Positions 1 through 8,527 of a stretch of DNA of 64,000 nt are shown here, in pieces. The position numbers and the translations under genes were made by a program. Position 1 is the first letter of the stretch; each line of letters starts with the position of its first letter. The notes under the pieces were generated by a model. It was not told where the DNA came from and did no database searches. It saw only the letters and a list, made by a program, of their open reading frames with translations. This DNA is from Embleya scabrispora (GTDB lineage Bacteria > Actinomycetota > Actinomycetes > Streptomycetales > Streptomycetaceae): NCBI RefSeq assembly GCF_002024165.1, contig NZ_MWQN01000003.1, positions 744,001 through 808,000 on the forward strand. The letters are read 5' to 3'.

Positions 1-1082
1 CCGTCCTCGGCGAGGGCGTACCCCTCCAGGAACACCGGGATCGCGATCCGCGTCGGGTGCCGGTCCAGCGGCGCGGTCGGTGCCGCGACGGCGGTGGGCA
101 GCGCGACCCGGGCGGTGGCGAAGGCGTCGGCCGGCTCGCCGGTGCGCGCGCGAGCGTCGTCCCAGATCAGGTCGCCCTCGGCGGTGATCGGCATGTCGGT
201 CAGATCCATCGCCCGGCCCTCGCCCGCGGCGGTGAGCAACGACAGGTGGGGGCGCAGGAGTTGCCAGACGCCGACCCCGACGACCGTGTCCGGCTTGGGT
301 ACCGACACGCTCGCCCGGACCAGGCGCGAGGGGCTCCCGTCGGCGGGTTCGAAGACCGCGTGTATCTGGGCCTGTGCGGCGGTCGGGTGCTCGTGGACGT
401 CGACGCCCAGCGGCAGCAGTCGCCCGGTGGCCGTGCCGATCGCCGGTCCGGCGTCGACCCGCGGCCGGGTCGACAGCAGGGCGCGCGACCACAGGTCGGC
501 CCAGCGGCGCAGCGGTATGCGCTCCAGAGTCGCCCCCGGGCAGGACGCGGCCAGTTCGGCGGAGAACCCGTCGAGCAGCGTGGCGAGGCGGCGCAGTGTC
601 GGGTCGGGCAACATCGCGAAGACGACCGGCGCGGAGTCGGCGATCAGGTCGTGGTCGATGCCCTGCCACCCGGCGCGGGCCAGGTCGGCGAGCCAGGTGC
701 GGGCGGCGACGAGCAGATTCGGGACGGACTCCCCCTCCCCCGCCGGGACCGCTTGCGCTTCCTCGCCGCGCCCGCGCCCGATCGCCTCGTCGGCGCGGGC
801 GACGAGCGCGTCGTGGGCGGCGCCCAGGAGTGCGGTACGGGCGGCGGCGAGGGCGACGAGGTGGTCCTCGCTCGCGGTGCCGGCCGCCGCCTTCTCGGCC
901 GCCTCCGCGACGCGGCCGGCCAGGGGTGTACCGGCGACGGCGGCGGCCAGTTCGGCCAGGGCGCCGGCCTGGGTGGGGTGGGGGCGCAGCAGGCCGCCGA
1001 CGAGGGTGCGGTCGAAGGCGTCCACCACGGCCAGGACTTCGTCGAGCCCGTCGACGGGTTCGACGAGCAGGTCGGCGCGCAT
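1..1082 (-). CDS. Partial uncharacterised protein coupled to the SWIM-type gene (3' end outside window)
   Basis: About 360 codons lie inside the window and the frame is still open at the left edge, so the C-terminus is missing. The ATG at 1082-1080 shares its A with the TGA of the upstream SWIM-type gene (TGATG), which points to translational coupling and one transcript. The visible part is soluble, Ala/Leu-rich and acidic, with no signal peptide, membrane segment or catalytic motif that I recognise. SWIM-type genes in actinomycetes can sit beside MoxR-type ATPase/VWA clusters, and this could be part of such a group, but that is only inference. Codon use (GC in third positions, no stop in 360 codons) supports a real gene. 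Confidence 0.7.
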   Translation of the reverse strand, partial: MRADLLVEPVDGLDEVLAVVDAFDRTLVGGLLRPHPTQAGALAELAAAVAGTPLAGRVAEAAEKAAAGTASEDHLVALAAARTALLGAAHDALVARADEAIGRGRGEEAQAVPAGEGESVPNLLVAARTWLADLARAGWQGIDHDLIADSAPVVFAMLPDPTLRRLATLLDGFSAELAASCPGATLERIPLRRWADLWSRALLSTRPRVDAGPAIGTATGRLLPLGVDVHEHPTAAQAQIHAVFEPADGSPSRLVRASVSVPKPDTVVGVGVWQLLRPHLSLLTAAGEGRAMDLTDMPITAEGDLIWDDARARTGEPADAFATARVALPTAVAAPTAPLDRHPTRIAIPVFLEGYALAED

Positions 1083-1588
1083 CAGGCCACCGCCCGCGTC
1101 GGCGGGAACCACTGCATCTCCGGCAGCGGCGCGGTGGTGGGGACGAGTTCGAGGTAGGCCAAGTGGCGCAGGAACCTGCTGAACACGGGGGCGGCGGCCG
1201 TCTTGTCCCCCTGCGGCGGGCGGGTTGTGCTCATGGTCCTGGTGATGTGCCACGCCTCGGATTGCCCGTCCACGATCTCGACCCGCAGGTAGCGGGCGAC
1301 ACGTTCGGCGCCGTATTGCAGCACCGCCTCGCCGATCAGGGTTTCGATGTGCTTGCAGAACCTGCCGTGCGCGCCGCCGCAGGGGCGGTTGTTGTTGGTA
1401 CTGCACGTGAACGCGAAGTCCCCGGCGGCGACCGAGGACACGTAGACCCGCCCGATGTCCGAACCGCTGGACACCACACCCTGAAGGCGCCCGTCGGCCA
1501 GTTCGACGAACGGCACCTTGGCGAGTTTGCGCGGCCGAGCGGGTGGCAACACCCGCGCCACGCTCGACTCCTCCCATGCCGACAACAC
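1082..1588 (-). CDS. SWIM-type zinc-finger protein, 168 aa
   Basis: Small soluble protein. Around residues 57-82 it has a Cys-rich stretch (FTCSTN...RPCGGAHGRFCKH) with the C...C...H..FCKH spacing expected of a SWIM-like zinc-binding motif, a domain used for DNA or protein contacts. The GTG start at 1588 is chosen because an AAGGAG lies 5 bases upstream. The stop overlaps the start of the next gene on the same strand. I cannot name the ligand or partner. The protein is shorter than many SWIM proteins, so it may be a single-domain form that works with the coupled downstream product. Confidence 0.72.
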   Translation of the reverse strand: MLSAWEESSVARVLPPARPRKLAKVPFVELADGRLQGVVSSGSDIGRVYVSSVAAGDFAFTCSTNNNRPCGGAHGRFCKHIETLIGEAVLQYGAERVARYLRVEIVDGQSEAWHITRTMSTTRPPQGDKTAAAPVFSRFLRHLAYLELVPTTAPLPEMQWFPPTRAVA

Positions 1589-1759
1589 ACCATCTCCTTT
1601 GCGCCGAGGGGGATTCCACGCCGAGTCGGAAACGATCGGCGGGTACGGATACGAACCTACTGACGGTGACCGACACGCGCGGGGACGGTGTGGATCCCCA
1701 TCGGCGAACAGGATGAGAAGGGATGAGAGGGGATGAGAGGGGGGAGGCGGATCGCCGGG

Positions 1760-2734
1760 TCAGGCGCGCAGTGTGGCGGCGGCCTTGTAGGTGCGCAGGA
1801 CCGGTGCGGTCTCGATCCGGGTGATGGCGTCCAGGGCGAGCCGGTGGATCAGGTATCGGTGCAGGTCCTCCGCGTCGCGGCACAGGGCGTGTGCGACCAG
1901 GTTGGTGGGACCGGTGGTGGCGGCCACGACGGCGAGTTCGGGGTGGCCCGCCAACACGTGGGCGACCTCGTCGAGGCGGCTGGGGGCGACCTGCATCCAC
2001 AACAGCGCGGACACGGTGGCGCCGAGTACGGCCGGTTCGATGTCGATGTCGAAGAACACCGCCCCGCGGGCCCGTAGTTCGGTCAGCCGACGGGTGACGG
2101 TGGCGGGCGTGGAGCCGGTCGCGGCGGCCAGTTCCGCATAGCCGGCCCGGCCGTCCTCGCGCAAGGCGGCCAGCAGGCGCAGGTCGGCGTCGGTGAACGG
2201 GTACGGCTCGTCGTGCGTCGGGCCGGCCGGGAGGTCGTGGCCGCGCAGCCGGGCCTCTTGTTCGGGGGTGAGCGTGCCGAGCCGACCACGCCACGGGGTG
2301 GGCCCGCCCAGGTAGGTGTGCAGCAGGTAGTGCGCGGAGACGGCGGTGATGCCGGCGGTGCGCGGGATGTCGCGCAGGAGGAGGGAGTGGGCGTCGGGGC
2401 CACTGGGCGGGGTGTGGATGATCGCGACGATCTCGGTACCGCCGGAGGTCAGCCGCACCCACGAGGTGTCGGCGCGGCGGGCCAGCGCGACCGCGATGTC
2501 GTGGGCGGTGCGGGTGGCGGCGGTCAACCGCACGAACCACTGGTGCGCGCGGGTGCTGCGCGGGCTCGGCAGGGCGATCACGCGCAGGCCGGCCTCGGCG
2601 TGCAGGCGACGGTAGCGGCGGGCCACGGTCTGCGTCGACGTGCCCAGGACGTCGGCGATGAGGGTGAACGGCGCGCGTGCGTCCGTATGGAGGGCGTGGA
2701 TCAGGCCGCGATCGAGGTCGTCCGGTTCGAGCAT
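1760..2734 (-). CDS. Lrp/AsnC-family regulator with two helix-turn-helix domains, 324 aa
   Basis: Transcription factor made of two AsnC-type units: an HTH at residues 6-50 with a degenerate effector-like domain to about 140, and a second HTH at 181-228 followed by a RAM-like domain to the C-terminus. Classical Lrp proteins are about 150 residues, so this is the double-length form found in actinobacteria. The gene is divergent from the MFS exporter at 2897, with 162 bases between the starts, and probably controls that exporter and itself (inference). On the minus strand an A/T-rich block (TATTTTATGAATC) lies just before the ATG, so a -10 element almost abuts the start and the mRNA may be leaderless or nearly so. 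Confidence 0.85.
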   Translation of the reverse strand: MLEPDDLDRGLIHALHTDARAPFTLIADVLGTSTQTVARRYRRLHAEAGLRVIALPSPRSTRAHQWFVRLTAATRTAHDIAVALARRADTSWVRLTSGGTEIVAIIHTPPSGPDAHSLLLRDIPRTAGITAVSAHYLLHTYLGGPTPWRGRLGTLTPEQEARLRGHDLPAGPTHDEPYPFTDADLRLLAALREDGRAGYAELAAATGSTPATVTRRLTELRARGAVFFDIDIEPAVLGATVSALLWMQVAPSRLDEVAHVLAGHPELAVVAATTGPTNLVAHALCRDAEDLHRYLIHRLALDAITRIETAPVLRTYKAAATLRA

Positions 2735-2896
2735 GATTCATAAAATAGCCGAGTCGGATGGATGGAATCGACGATCCGATGCCCGGAAATGGAACCGGGA
2801 GCCGGAGCGGAGCCAGGGTGGTGATCGCACGGCGCACCGGACGAGGACGATCCGGCGGCCCGCGCATCCCGACACCACACCACCCGCGGGGAACCC

Positions 2897-4369
2897 ATGT
2901 CCGAACATCCGACCGCCCCCTGCGGCGACCCCATCACCACCGCGCCCGACCGGCCGGCCCTCGGCGCCTATCCGTGGCGCTGGACCGCCCTGATCGCGCT
3001 GCTCGTCGCCGAGGCGATGAACCTCCTCGACGCCACGATCGTCCAGGTCGCCGGCCCCGTCATCCACGCCGACCTCGGCGGCCCGGCCGCCGCGATCCCC
3101 TGGTACAGCGCCGCCTACACTCTCACCTTCGCCCTGGGCCTGCTCACCGCCGCCCGCCTCGGCGACATCGCCGGCCGGCGCCGCGTCTTCCGCGTCGGCG
3201 TCACCGCGTTCGCCGCCACCTCGCTGGCCTGCGCGCTCGCCCCGAACGTGGGCGTGCTCATCGGCATGCGCGCGGCGCAGGGTGTGGCCGCCGCGCTGAT
3301 CGTCCCGCAGACGTTCGGGCTGATCCGCGCCATGTTCGAGGGCGCCGAACTCCCCCGGGCGCTGGGCACGATCGGCCCGGTGATGGGTCTGTCCGCGGTG
3401 CTCGGCCCGGTGGCGGGCGGCGTGCTCACCCACGCCGACCTGTTCGGCACCTCGTGGCGTGCGGTGTTCGTGGTCAATGTGCCGCTCGCGGCGGCCGTGC
3501 TGCTGATCGCCCCGCGTCTGCGCGAGGACCGCGCGCCCGTGCGCCCCCGCCTCGACCCGTCCGGCACCGCACTGGCCACGATCGGCACCGCGCTGCTGGT
3601 CTGCCCGCTCGCCGGCGGCAGCGGTGCGCCGAGTGCGGGCGCGTGGGCCGCCGCCGCGCTCGGGGTGCTCGTCCTGGCCGGGTTCGTCGTCCACCAGCGC
3701 CGCACGACCGCCGCCGGTCGCGCCCCGCTCGTCGAACCGTCCCTGTTGCGCGGTCGAGCGTTCCCCGCCGCTCTGGCCACCTCCACACTGTTCTTCGCGG
3801 TCGTGAACGGGGTGATGATCACCGTGGTGCTGCACCTGGAACTGGGCCTGGACCGGGGTCCGCTCACCGCCGGCCTCACCCTCCTGCCGTGGTCCGCCGG
3901 CCTGGCCGTCGCCTCCTGGGCGGCCGGCGGCATCCTGGTGCCCCGCTACGGCGTCCGCGTCCTGCACGCCGGCATCGCCTTCCTCGCCGTCGGCCTGGTC
4001 GCCGCGGTCCTCGCCTACCGGGTGGCGCCCGCCGACGACTATCCGCGCGGCCTGCCCTTCGCGCTGGCCGTGGCCGGGCTCGGCGTGGGCCTGTTCACCC
4101 CGCCGTTCTTCACCGCCGCCCTGCGCCGGCTCTCCCCGCAGGAGACCGGCTCGGCGGCCGGCCTCCTCAACGCCGTGCAACAACTCGGCGGCACCCTCGG
4201 CGTCGCGATCGTCGGCGGCGTCTACCTGACCGGCGACGCGTCCGGACAGCCCGCGTCGGTCGGCGCCCGACACGCCCTGACCGCCGCCGGCATCCTGCTC
4301 GTCGCCACCGTGCCGGCCGCGTGGGCGATGACGGCGCGCGGCCGACGGGGCGCGGACGCCGGCGGATGA
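2897..4369 (+). CDS. MFS exporter, DHA2 (EmrB/QacA-like) family, 490 aa
   Basis: Integral membrane transporter, predicted to use proton exchange to export a drug-like compound. The length (490) and about 14 hydrophobic segments fit the DHA2 branch. Near residues 30-50 there is the motif with MNLLDATIV typical of this branch, then a motif A-like R-L-G-D-x-x-G-R-R-R after TM2, and a motif C-like region (GPVMGLSAVLGPVAGG) in TM5. The ATG at 2897 follows a GGGGAA. It faces the double-HTH Lrp gene, its likely regulator. A perfect 10-bp hairpin about 90 bases downstream closes the transcript. The substrate cannot be told from sequence. Confidence 0.88.
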   Translation: MSEHPTAPCGDPITTAPDRPALGAYPWRWTALIALLVAEAMNLLDATIVQVAGPVIHADLGGPAAAIPWYSAAYTLTFALGLLTAARLGDIAGRRRVFRVGVTAFAATSLACALAPNVGVLIGMRAAQGVAAALIVPQTFGLIRAMFEGAELPRALGTIGPVMGLSAVLGPVAGGVLTHADLFGTSWRAVFVVNVPLAAAVLLIAPRLREDRAPVRPRLDPSGTALATIGTALLVCPLAGGSGAPSAGAWAAAALGVLVLAGFVVHQRRTTAAGRAPLVEPSLLRGRAFPAALATSTLFFAVVNGVMITVVLHLELGLDRGPLTAGLTLLPWSAGLAVASWAAGGILVPRYGVRVLHAGIAFLAVGLVAAVLAYRVAPADDYPRGLPFALAVAGLGVGLFTPPFFTAALRRLSPQETGSAAGLLNAVQQLGGTLGVAIVGGVYLTGDASGQPASVGARHALTAAGILLVATVPAAWAMTARGRRGADAGG

Positions 4370-4457
4370 CGCGGCACGGAGAATCGACGGAAACGTCGCG
4401 GACACAAAAACGACGAGGAGAAACCCTCTCCTCGCCATAACCAACATATAGCGCACC

Positions 4458-4480
4458 GGGGGCCTTGCGGCAAGGCCCCC
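4458..4480 (+). terminator. Hairpin terminator downstream of MFS gene
   Basis: Perfect inverted repeat with 10-bp G/C-rich arms (GGGGGCCTTG and CAAGGCCCCC) and a 3-base CGG loop, 88 bases after the MFS stop. There is no T-tract, as is common for intrinsic terminators in high-GC actinomycetes. It separates the exporter from the glycosyltransferase remnant and the helicase gene. Confidence 0.7.
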
Positions 4481-4538
4481 GTCGTACCGCACAATCATCG
4501 ACCTGAGCCGAAGCCCCGGCCGGGATCTGCGGAAATGG

Positions 4539-4892
4539 GTGAGCCGAGAAGTGCGTGTGTTGTTGTCGACGTTCGAGTCGCGCGGGGACGTCGAGCCGGT
4601 GTCGGGACTCGCGGTGCGATGGCGAGAACCCGGCGCGGAGATAGTGCTGTGCGCGCCACCGGACTTCGCCGACCGGCCGGCCCCGGTCGGCGTGCCGCCG
4701 GCCCGGCCGGTACGGACGAGGGTCACGGGTGACGAGCCGCCGTCGCAGGACCGGATCGGCGAGATCGGCCGGCGGGCCCTGTTCGACCCGGCGGCCGCGG
4801 TCGGCCGCCGCGGCGGCGCGCACAACCGTCGAGCCGCAACCCGCCACGCACCACGGTCGCCCCGCGACCTCGGATCGGAGCCGAAGCCGTGA
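4539..4892 (+). pseudogene. Remnant of a GT1-family glycosyltransferase N-terminus
   Basis: The frame from the GTG at 4539 reads VRVLLSTFESRGDVEP, then a GLAVRWRE...GAE block, then CAPPDFADR, PVRTRVTG and further matching segments. This is the unmistakable N-terminal nucleotide-sugar-transferase signature of the GtfA/EryCIII-like GT-B family (known form: MRVLLST-x-GSRGDVEPL...CAPPDFAERL). The similarity fades near 4800 and the roughly 300 residues that hold the donor-binding half are absent. Several conserved positions are already changed (E for G before SRGD, W/P inside the first helix). The open frame ends in a TGA that overlaps the GTG start of the helicase gene. I read it as a truncated decaying gene, probably left from a natural-product or antibiotic-glycosylation locus. 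Confidence 0.6.
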
Positions 4893-7036
4893 ACCCCGTC
4901 ACCACCAGCGCGTTCGACCTCCCCGACCGCCTCGCCGCCAAGGCCGACCCGGCGCTGATCGCCGACGACGAGCGGCACTTCGCGGCCATCGCGACCTGCC
5001 TGGACGAGCAGATCGCCGAGTTGTCCGACCGCCTCGACACCGAGCGCAGGTCGCCGGGCGGCCAGGGGCGGGCGGCGATGGACCGCGACATCGAGATCCA
5101 CCGACTGACCTCACGCCTGCGCGCCCTGCGTCGCTTCGGTCTGGACCTGTGCCTGGGACACATGGTCGACGCGGCCGGCGAGACCGTGTACGTCGGACGC
5201 CTGGGCCTGACCGACAGCGCGGGCCGCCGACTGCTGATCGACTGGCGCACCCCCGCCGCCGAACCCTTCTTCGGCGCCACCCACGCCAACCCGATGGGGC
5301 TCGCCAGCCGCCGTCGCTACCGCTGGACCAGGGGCCGGATCAACGACTACTGGGACGAGGTGTTCACCACCGACGGCATCGTCGGCCACGCCGCGCTCGA
5401 CGACCAGTCGGCCTTCATCGCAAGCCTGGGCGGCAACCGTTCGCCCCGGATGCGCGACGTCCTGGGCACCATCCAGGCCGATCAGGACGCGATCATCCGC
5501 GCGGGCTCCGCCGGCGCCCTCGTCGTCGACGGTGGACCGGGGACCGGCAAGACCGTCGTCGCCCTGCACCGCTCCGCCTACCTGCTCTACGCCGACCCGC
5601 GCCTGGGCCACCGCCGGGGCAACGTGCTGTTCGTCGGCCCGCACCAGCCCTACCTGAACTACGTCGCCGACGTCCTGCCCAGTCTCGGCGAGGAGGGCGT
5701 ACAGACCTGCACCCTGCGCGACCTGCTCCCCGAAGGGGCCGGCGCGGCCGCGGAGACCGATCCCGAGGTGGCCGCCCTCAAGGCGTCGGCGCGGCTCGTG
5801 CGGGCGATCGAGAAGGCCGTCGCGCTCTACGAGGAGCCGCCCACCAAGGGCATGACGGTCACCACGCACTGGTCCGACATCCGGCTGACCGTCGCCGACT
5901 GGGCCGAGGCGTTCGAGGCCGCCGAACCCGGGATAGCGCACAACGACGCCCGGGACCGGATCTGGGAGGAACTGCTCACGATCCTGGTCGACAAGCACGA
6001 CGACGACGAGGCCTCGCCGGAATTGTTGCGCCGGTCCCTGCAACGCAACCGGGAACTGCTCGCCGCCTTCAATCGCGCCTGGCCGCTGCTCGAAGCGACC
6101 GACGTGGTCGGCGACCTGTGGACGGTACCCGCCTACCTGCGCATGTGCGCCCCGTGGCTCGACGCGGACGACGTACGGAGGTTGCAGCGCGAGAAGGCCG
6201 ACGCCTGGACGGTGTCGGACCTGCCCCTGCTGGACGCGGCGCGGCTGCGGCTCGGCGACCCCGAGGCGTCCCGGCGCATGCGACGGCAGCGGGCCGCCCT
6301 CGCGGCCCAACGCGAGAACATGTCGCAGGTCGTCGACGCCCTGGTGGCGGCCGACGACGACGGCGAGGGCGTGGTGACGATGTTGCGCGGCGAGGACCTG
6401 CGCACCTCCCTGGTCGACGAGTCCGGCGGGCCCCGCGTCGAACCCGACCTGCTCGCCGGCCCGTTCGCGCACATCGTCGTGGACGAGGCGCAGGAATTGA
6501 CCGACGCGGAATGGCAGATGTTGCTGCTGCGCTGCCCCTCCCGGAGCTTCACCATCGTCGGCGACCGCGCCCAGGCCAGGCACGGCTTCACCGAGTCGTG
6601 GCGGGAGCGGCTGGAGCGGGTCGGTCTGGACCGGATCACCATGGCGTCGCTGAGCATCAACTACCGCACGCCGGAAGAGATCATGACGAAGGCCGAGCCG
6701 GTCATCCGGACCGTGCTTCCGGACGCCAACGTGCCCACCTCCATCCGCACCAGTGGCATCCCGGTCGGGTACGGCTCCACGTCGGAGCTGACCTCGATCC
6801 TCGACGACTGGCTCGCCGCGCACGACGAGGGAATCGCCTGCGTGATCGGCGATCCCACGTTCCGCTCGTCGCCCCGCGTGCACTCGCTGACCCCGGAGTT
6901 GTCGAAGGGCCTCGAATTCGACCTGGTCGTCCTGATCGAACCGGACACCTTCGGCAGCGGCATCGAGGGCGCGGTCGACCGCTACGTCGCCATGACGAGG
7001 GCGACCCGCCGCCTGGTCATCCTCACCGGCGACTGA
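4889..7036 (+). CDS. HelD-like UvrD/Rep-type ATPase (RNA polymerase-associated), 715 aa
   Basis: Superfamily 1 ATPase resembling HelD, which binds RNA polymerase and releases it from stalled or inactive complexes. Visible parts: an N-terminal acidic, helical arm (about 1-85, coiled-coil-like), a Q-motif-like segment near 191-205, Walker A GGPGTGKT at 215-222, a Walker B/DEAQ segment (IVVDEAQ), motif III (IVGDRAQ), SINYRTPEEI, SKGLEFDLVV and a C-terminal MTRATRRL motif VI. Length is typical for actinobacterial HelD (about 700). The GTG start at 4889 has GGAG 8 bases upstream and overlaps the stop of the glycosyltransferase remnant. A plain DNA helicase role cannot be excluded. HelD copies are linked to rifamycin tolerance in other actinobacteria (known for the family, not shown here). 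Confidence 0.85.
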   Translation: MNPVTTSAFDLPDRLAAKADPALIADDERHFAAIATCLDEQIAELSDRLDTERRSPGGQGRAAMDRDIEIHRLTSRLRALRRFGLDLCLGHMVDAAGETVYVGRLGLTDSAGRRLLIDWRTPAAEPFFGATHANPMGLASRRRYRWTRGRINDYWDEVFTTDGIVGHAALDDQSAFIASLGGNRSPRMRDVLGTIQADQDAIIRAGSAGALVVDGGPGTGKTVVALHRSAYLLYADPRLGHRRGNVLFVGPHQPYLNYVADVLPSLGEEGVQTCTLRDLLPEGAGAAAETDPEVAALKASARLVRAIEKAVALYEEPPTKGMTVTTHWSDIRLTVADWAEAFEAAEPGIAHNDARDRIWEELLTILVDKHDDDEASPELLRRSLQRNRELLAAFNRAWPLLEATDVVGDLWTVPAYLRMCAPWLDADDVRRLQREKADAWTVSDLPLLDAARLRLGDPEASRRMRRQRAALAAQRENMSQVVDALVAADDDGEGVVTMLRGEDLRTSLVDESGGPRVEPDLLAGPFAHIVVDEAQELTDAEWQMLLLRCPSRSFTIVGDRAQARHGFTESWRERLERVGLDRITMASLSINYRTPEEIMTKAEPVIRTVLPDANVPTSIRTSGIPVGYGSTSELTSILDDWLAAHDEGIACVIGDPTFRSSPRVHSLTPELSKGLEFDLVVLIEPDTFGSGIEGAVDRYVAMTRATRRLVILTGD

Positions 7037-7091
7037 GCGTGGGCGTGGGCGGGCCCGGCCGGGCCCGCCCACGGCCCGCCCGAATGCCGAA

Positions 7092-7811
7092 CTACAGCCG
7101 CCACCACCAGGCTTCGAGATCCTCGTCGTCGGTGTCTTCGACGGGCGCCGCGTACGGGGATCGTCGGGCGATCGGCAGGGCGTCGGTGCGCCGGACCACG
7201 GCGCGCAGGTCCCGGACGGCGGGCATCTCGGCGAGTTCGTCGACGTCGAACGGGCAGCCCGCGGGGCCGCCGACGAGGGTGGCGCAGCCGAACGCGTACC
7301 ACAGGCCGACGAGTTCGGCGTCCTGCTCCCGCTCGGCGGCCACGGCGATCTCGCGGACCACGTCGATCAGCCGGACGCGGCGCGGCGGCACGGCGTCGAG
7401 GCCGTGCAGTTCGCCGGCGTCGACCATGCGTCGCCACAGCGCGGTGCCGGCGTCGCAGTAGAGGAACGGCGGGTCGACGTAGCCGTCTTCCAGCCACGAC
7501 CGGTATCCGTCGAAGTCGGGGGCATCCTCGTCGAAGGTACGCAGTCCGGTGAACTCGGTCAGCGTGTCGAGGCGTTCCGGGCGCGCGGCGTGATCCGGGT
7601 GCCGGTCGAGCGGGAAGCGGTACGTGTGCCCGCGACGCAGCAGGATGTCCAGCACGCGAAAGTGCGTGAACGAGCAGTCGTATCCGTCCTGGAATCCGTA
7701 CAGCGCCACGAACCAGTCCCGGACGCGCGCATCGTCGGGCGCGGTGTGCGAGTCCAGAACCCGGATCGAGTCCGCGACCAGGTCCTCGATCTCGTGCTCG
7801 GACACCCGCAT
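7092..7811 (-). CDS. Uncharacterised acidic cytosolic protein, 239 aa
   Basis: I do not recognise this protein. The likely start is the ATG at 7811 (MRVSEHEIEDLVADS), where continuous protein-like composition begins; the open frame continues to 8285 but upstream of 7811 it reads as non-coding. The product is acidic and soluble, rich in Asp/Glu and aromatic residues, without signal peptide or membrane segments, and ends in an acidic stretch followed by WWWRL. It is convergent with the helicase gene (55 bases apart). Its upstream region faces the conservon. Confidence 0.65.
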   Translation of the reverse strand: MRVSEHEIEDLVADSIRVLDSHTAPDDARVRDWFVALYGFQDGYDCSFTHFRVLDILLRRGHTYRFPLDRHPDHAARPERLDTLTEFTGLRTFDEDAPDFDGYRSWLEDGYVDPPFLYCDAGTALWRRMVDAGELHGLDAVPPRRVRLIDVVREIAVAAEREQDAELVGLWYAFGCATLVGGPAGCPFDVDELAEMPAVRDLRAVVRRTDALPIARRSPYAAPVEDTDDEDLEAWWWRL

Positions 7812-8527
7812 CCCCGTCCCACGTCGTCTCGCGTCGATCGCGACGTCCGACTGTACCGGCCCGGGGCGTCGGCCAGAGGTGTGGGATGGCGCGCATGACC
7901 GCGTGCCAGGCCCCCACGCAGCAGGGCCGAACGCCCCGAACCAACGTCCGGCGGCCGGTGTGCGGGGGATTCGGTCGAGGTGTGGTGGAGGGGAGGCTGA
8001 CGGTGCGTGAACATCCTCACAACAGATTGTCGGCCTGGCTTCGGGGAGTCGCCCCCGGCGGGCGTCGCGGGGTCGGATCGTGACGCACCGGCGGCCGCGA
8101 CGCGTCCGGGATTCGGGGGGTGCAATGGCCGGCATGCCCCGAATGACCCATGCATTCCAGCCGATTCCCGCGCCCGCCCGGCCGGTTCCGGGAATTCGCG
8201 CCCCGAAGCCTCGGCACGTCGTATTCGGCTGCCATTCGTCGACATGACGGACATATGACTCCATCCCGGGAATGGTCGCCCGCATGCAGTCACGATGAAA
8301 GAAGAAGTGTCGTTCGCCCCCGGAACGGGGAAGTCTGCGCCACTACACTCGCTACGCCCCATCGACGAGAGAGCAACGGCGACAGTGAAATGTGCAACGG
8401 GCGGGTCGCACTTATCGCGATGCGCGGGACGCAGACCCGGTGACGTGCCTCGGGCACCCGGTCGACCCCGGATTCCACTCGCTGCGTGCGCCGTTGCCCG
8501 CCTGATAGCGCGACGAGGACCGTGGGA
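7812..8527. other. 716-bp gene-free stretch before the conservon
   Basis: The divergent promoter region between the 239-aa gene and cvnA. Every open frame here is short and has irregular composition, so I support no gene. A TACACT at 8344-8349 could be a -10 element for a long leader toward cvnA. No clear terminator, RNA gene or repeat is seen. The length is unusual for this dense region and could hold several operator sites. Confidence 0.45.

Noticed and set aside
4535-4732. ATG frame at 4535
   Set aside because: Different frame from the glycosyltransferase remnant, Arg-rich, no similarity to any family.
2738-5101. 787-codon minus-strand open frame
   Set aside because: Antisense to the MFS and helicase genes, with Gly/Arg/Asp-rich low-complexity translation; a by-product of high GC content.
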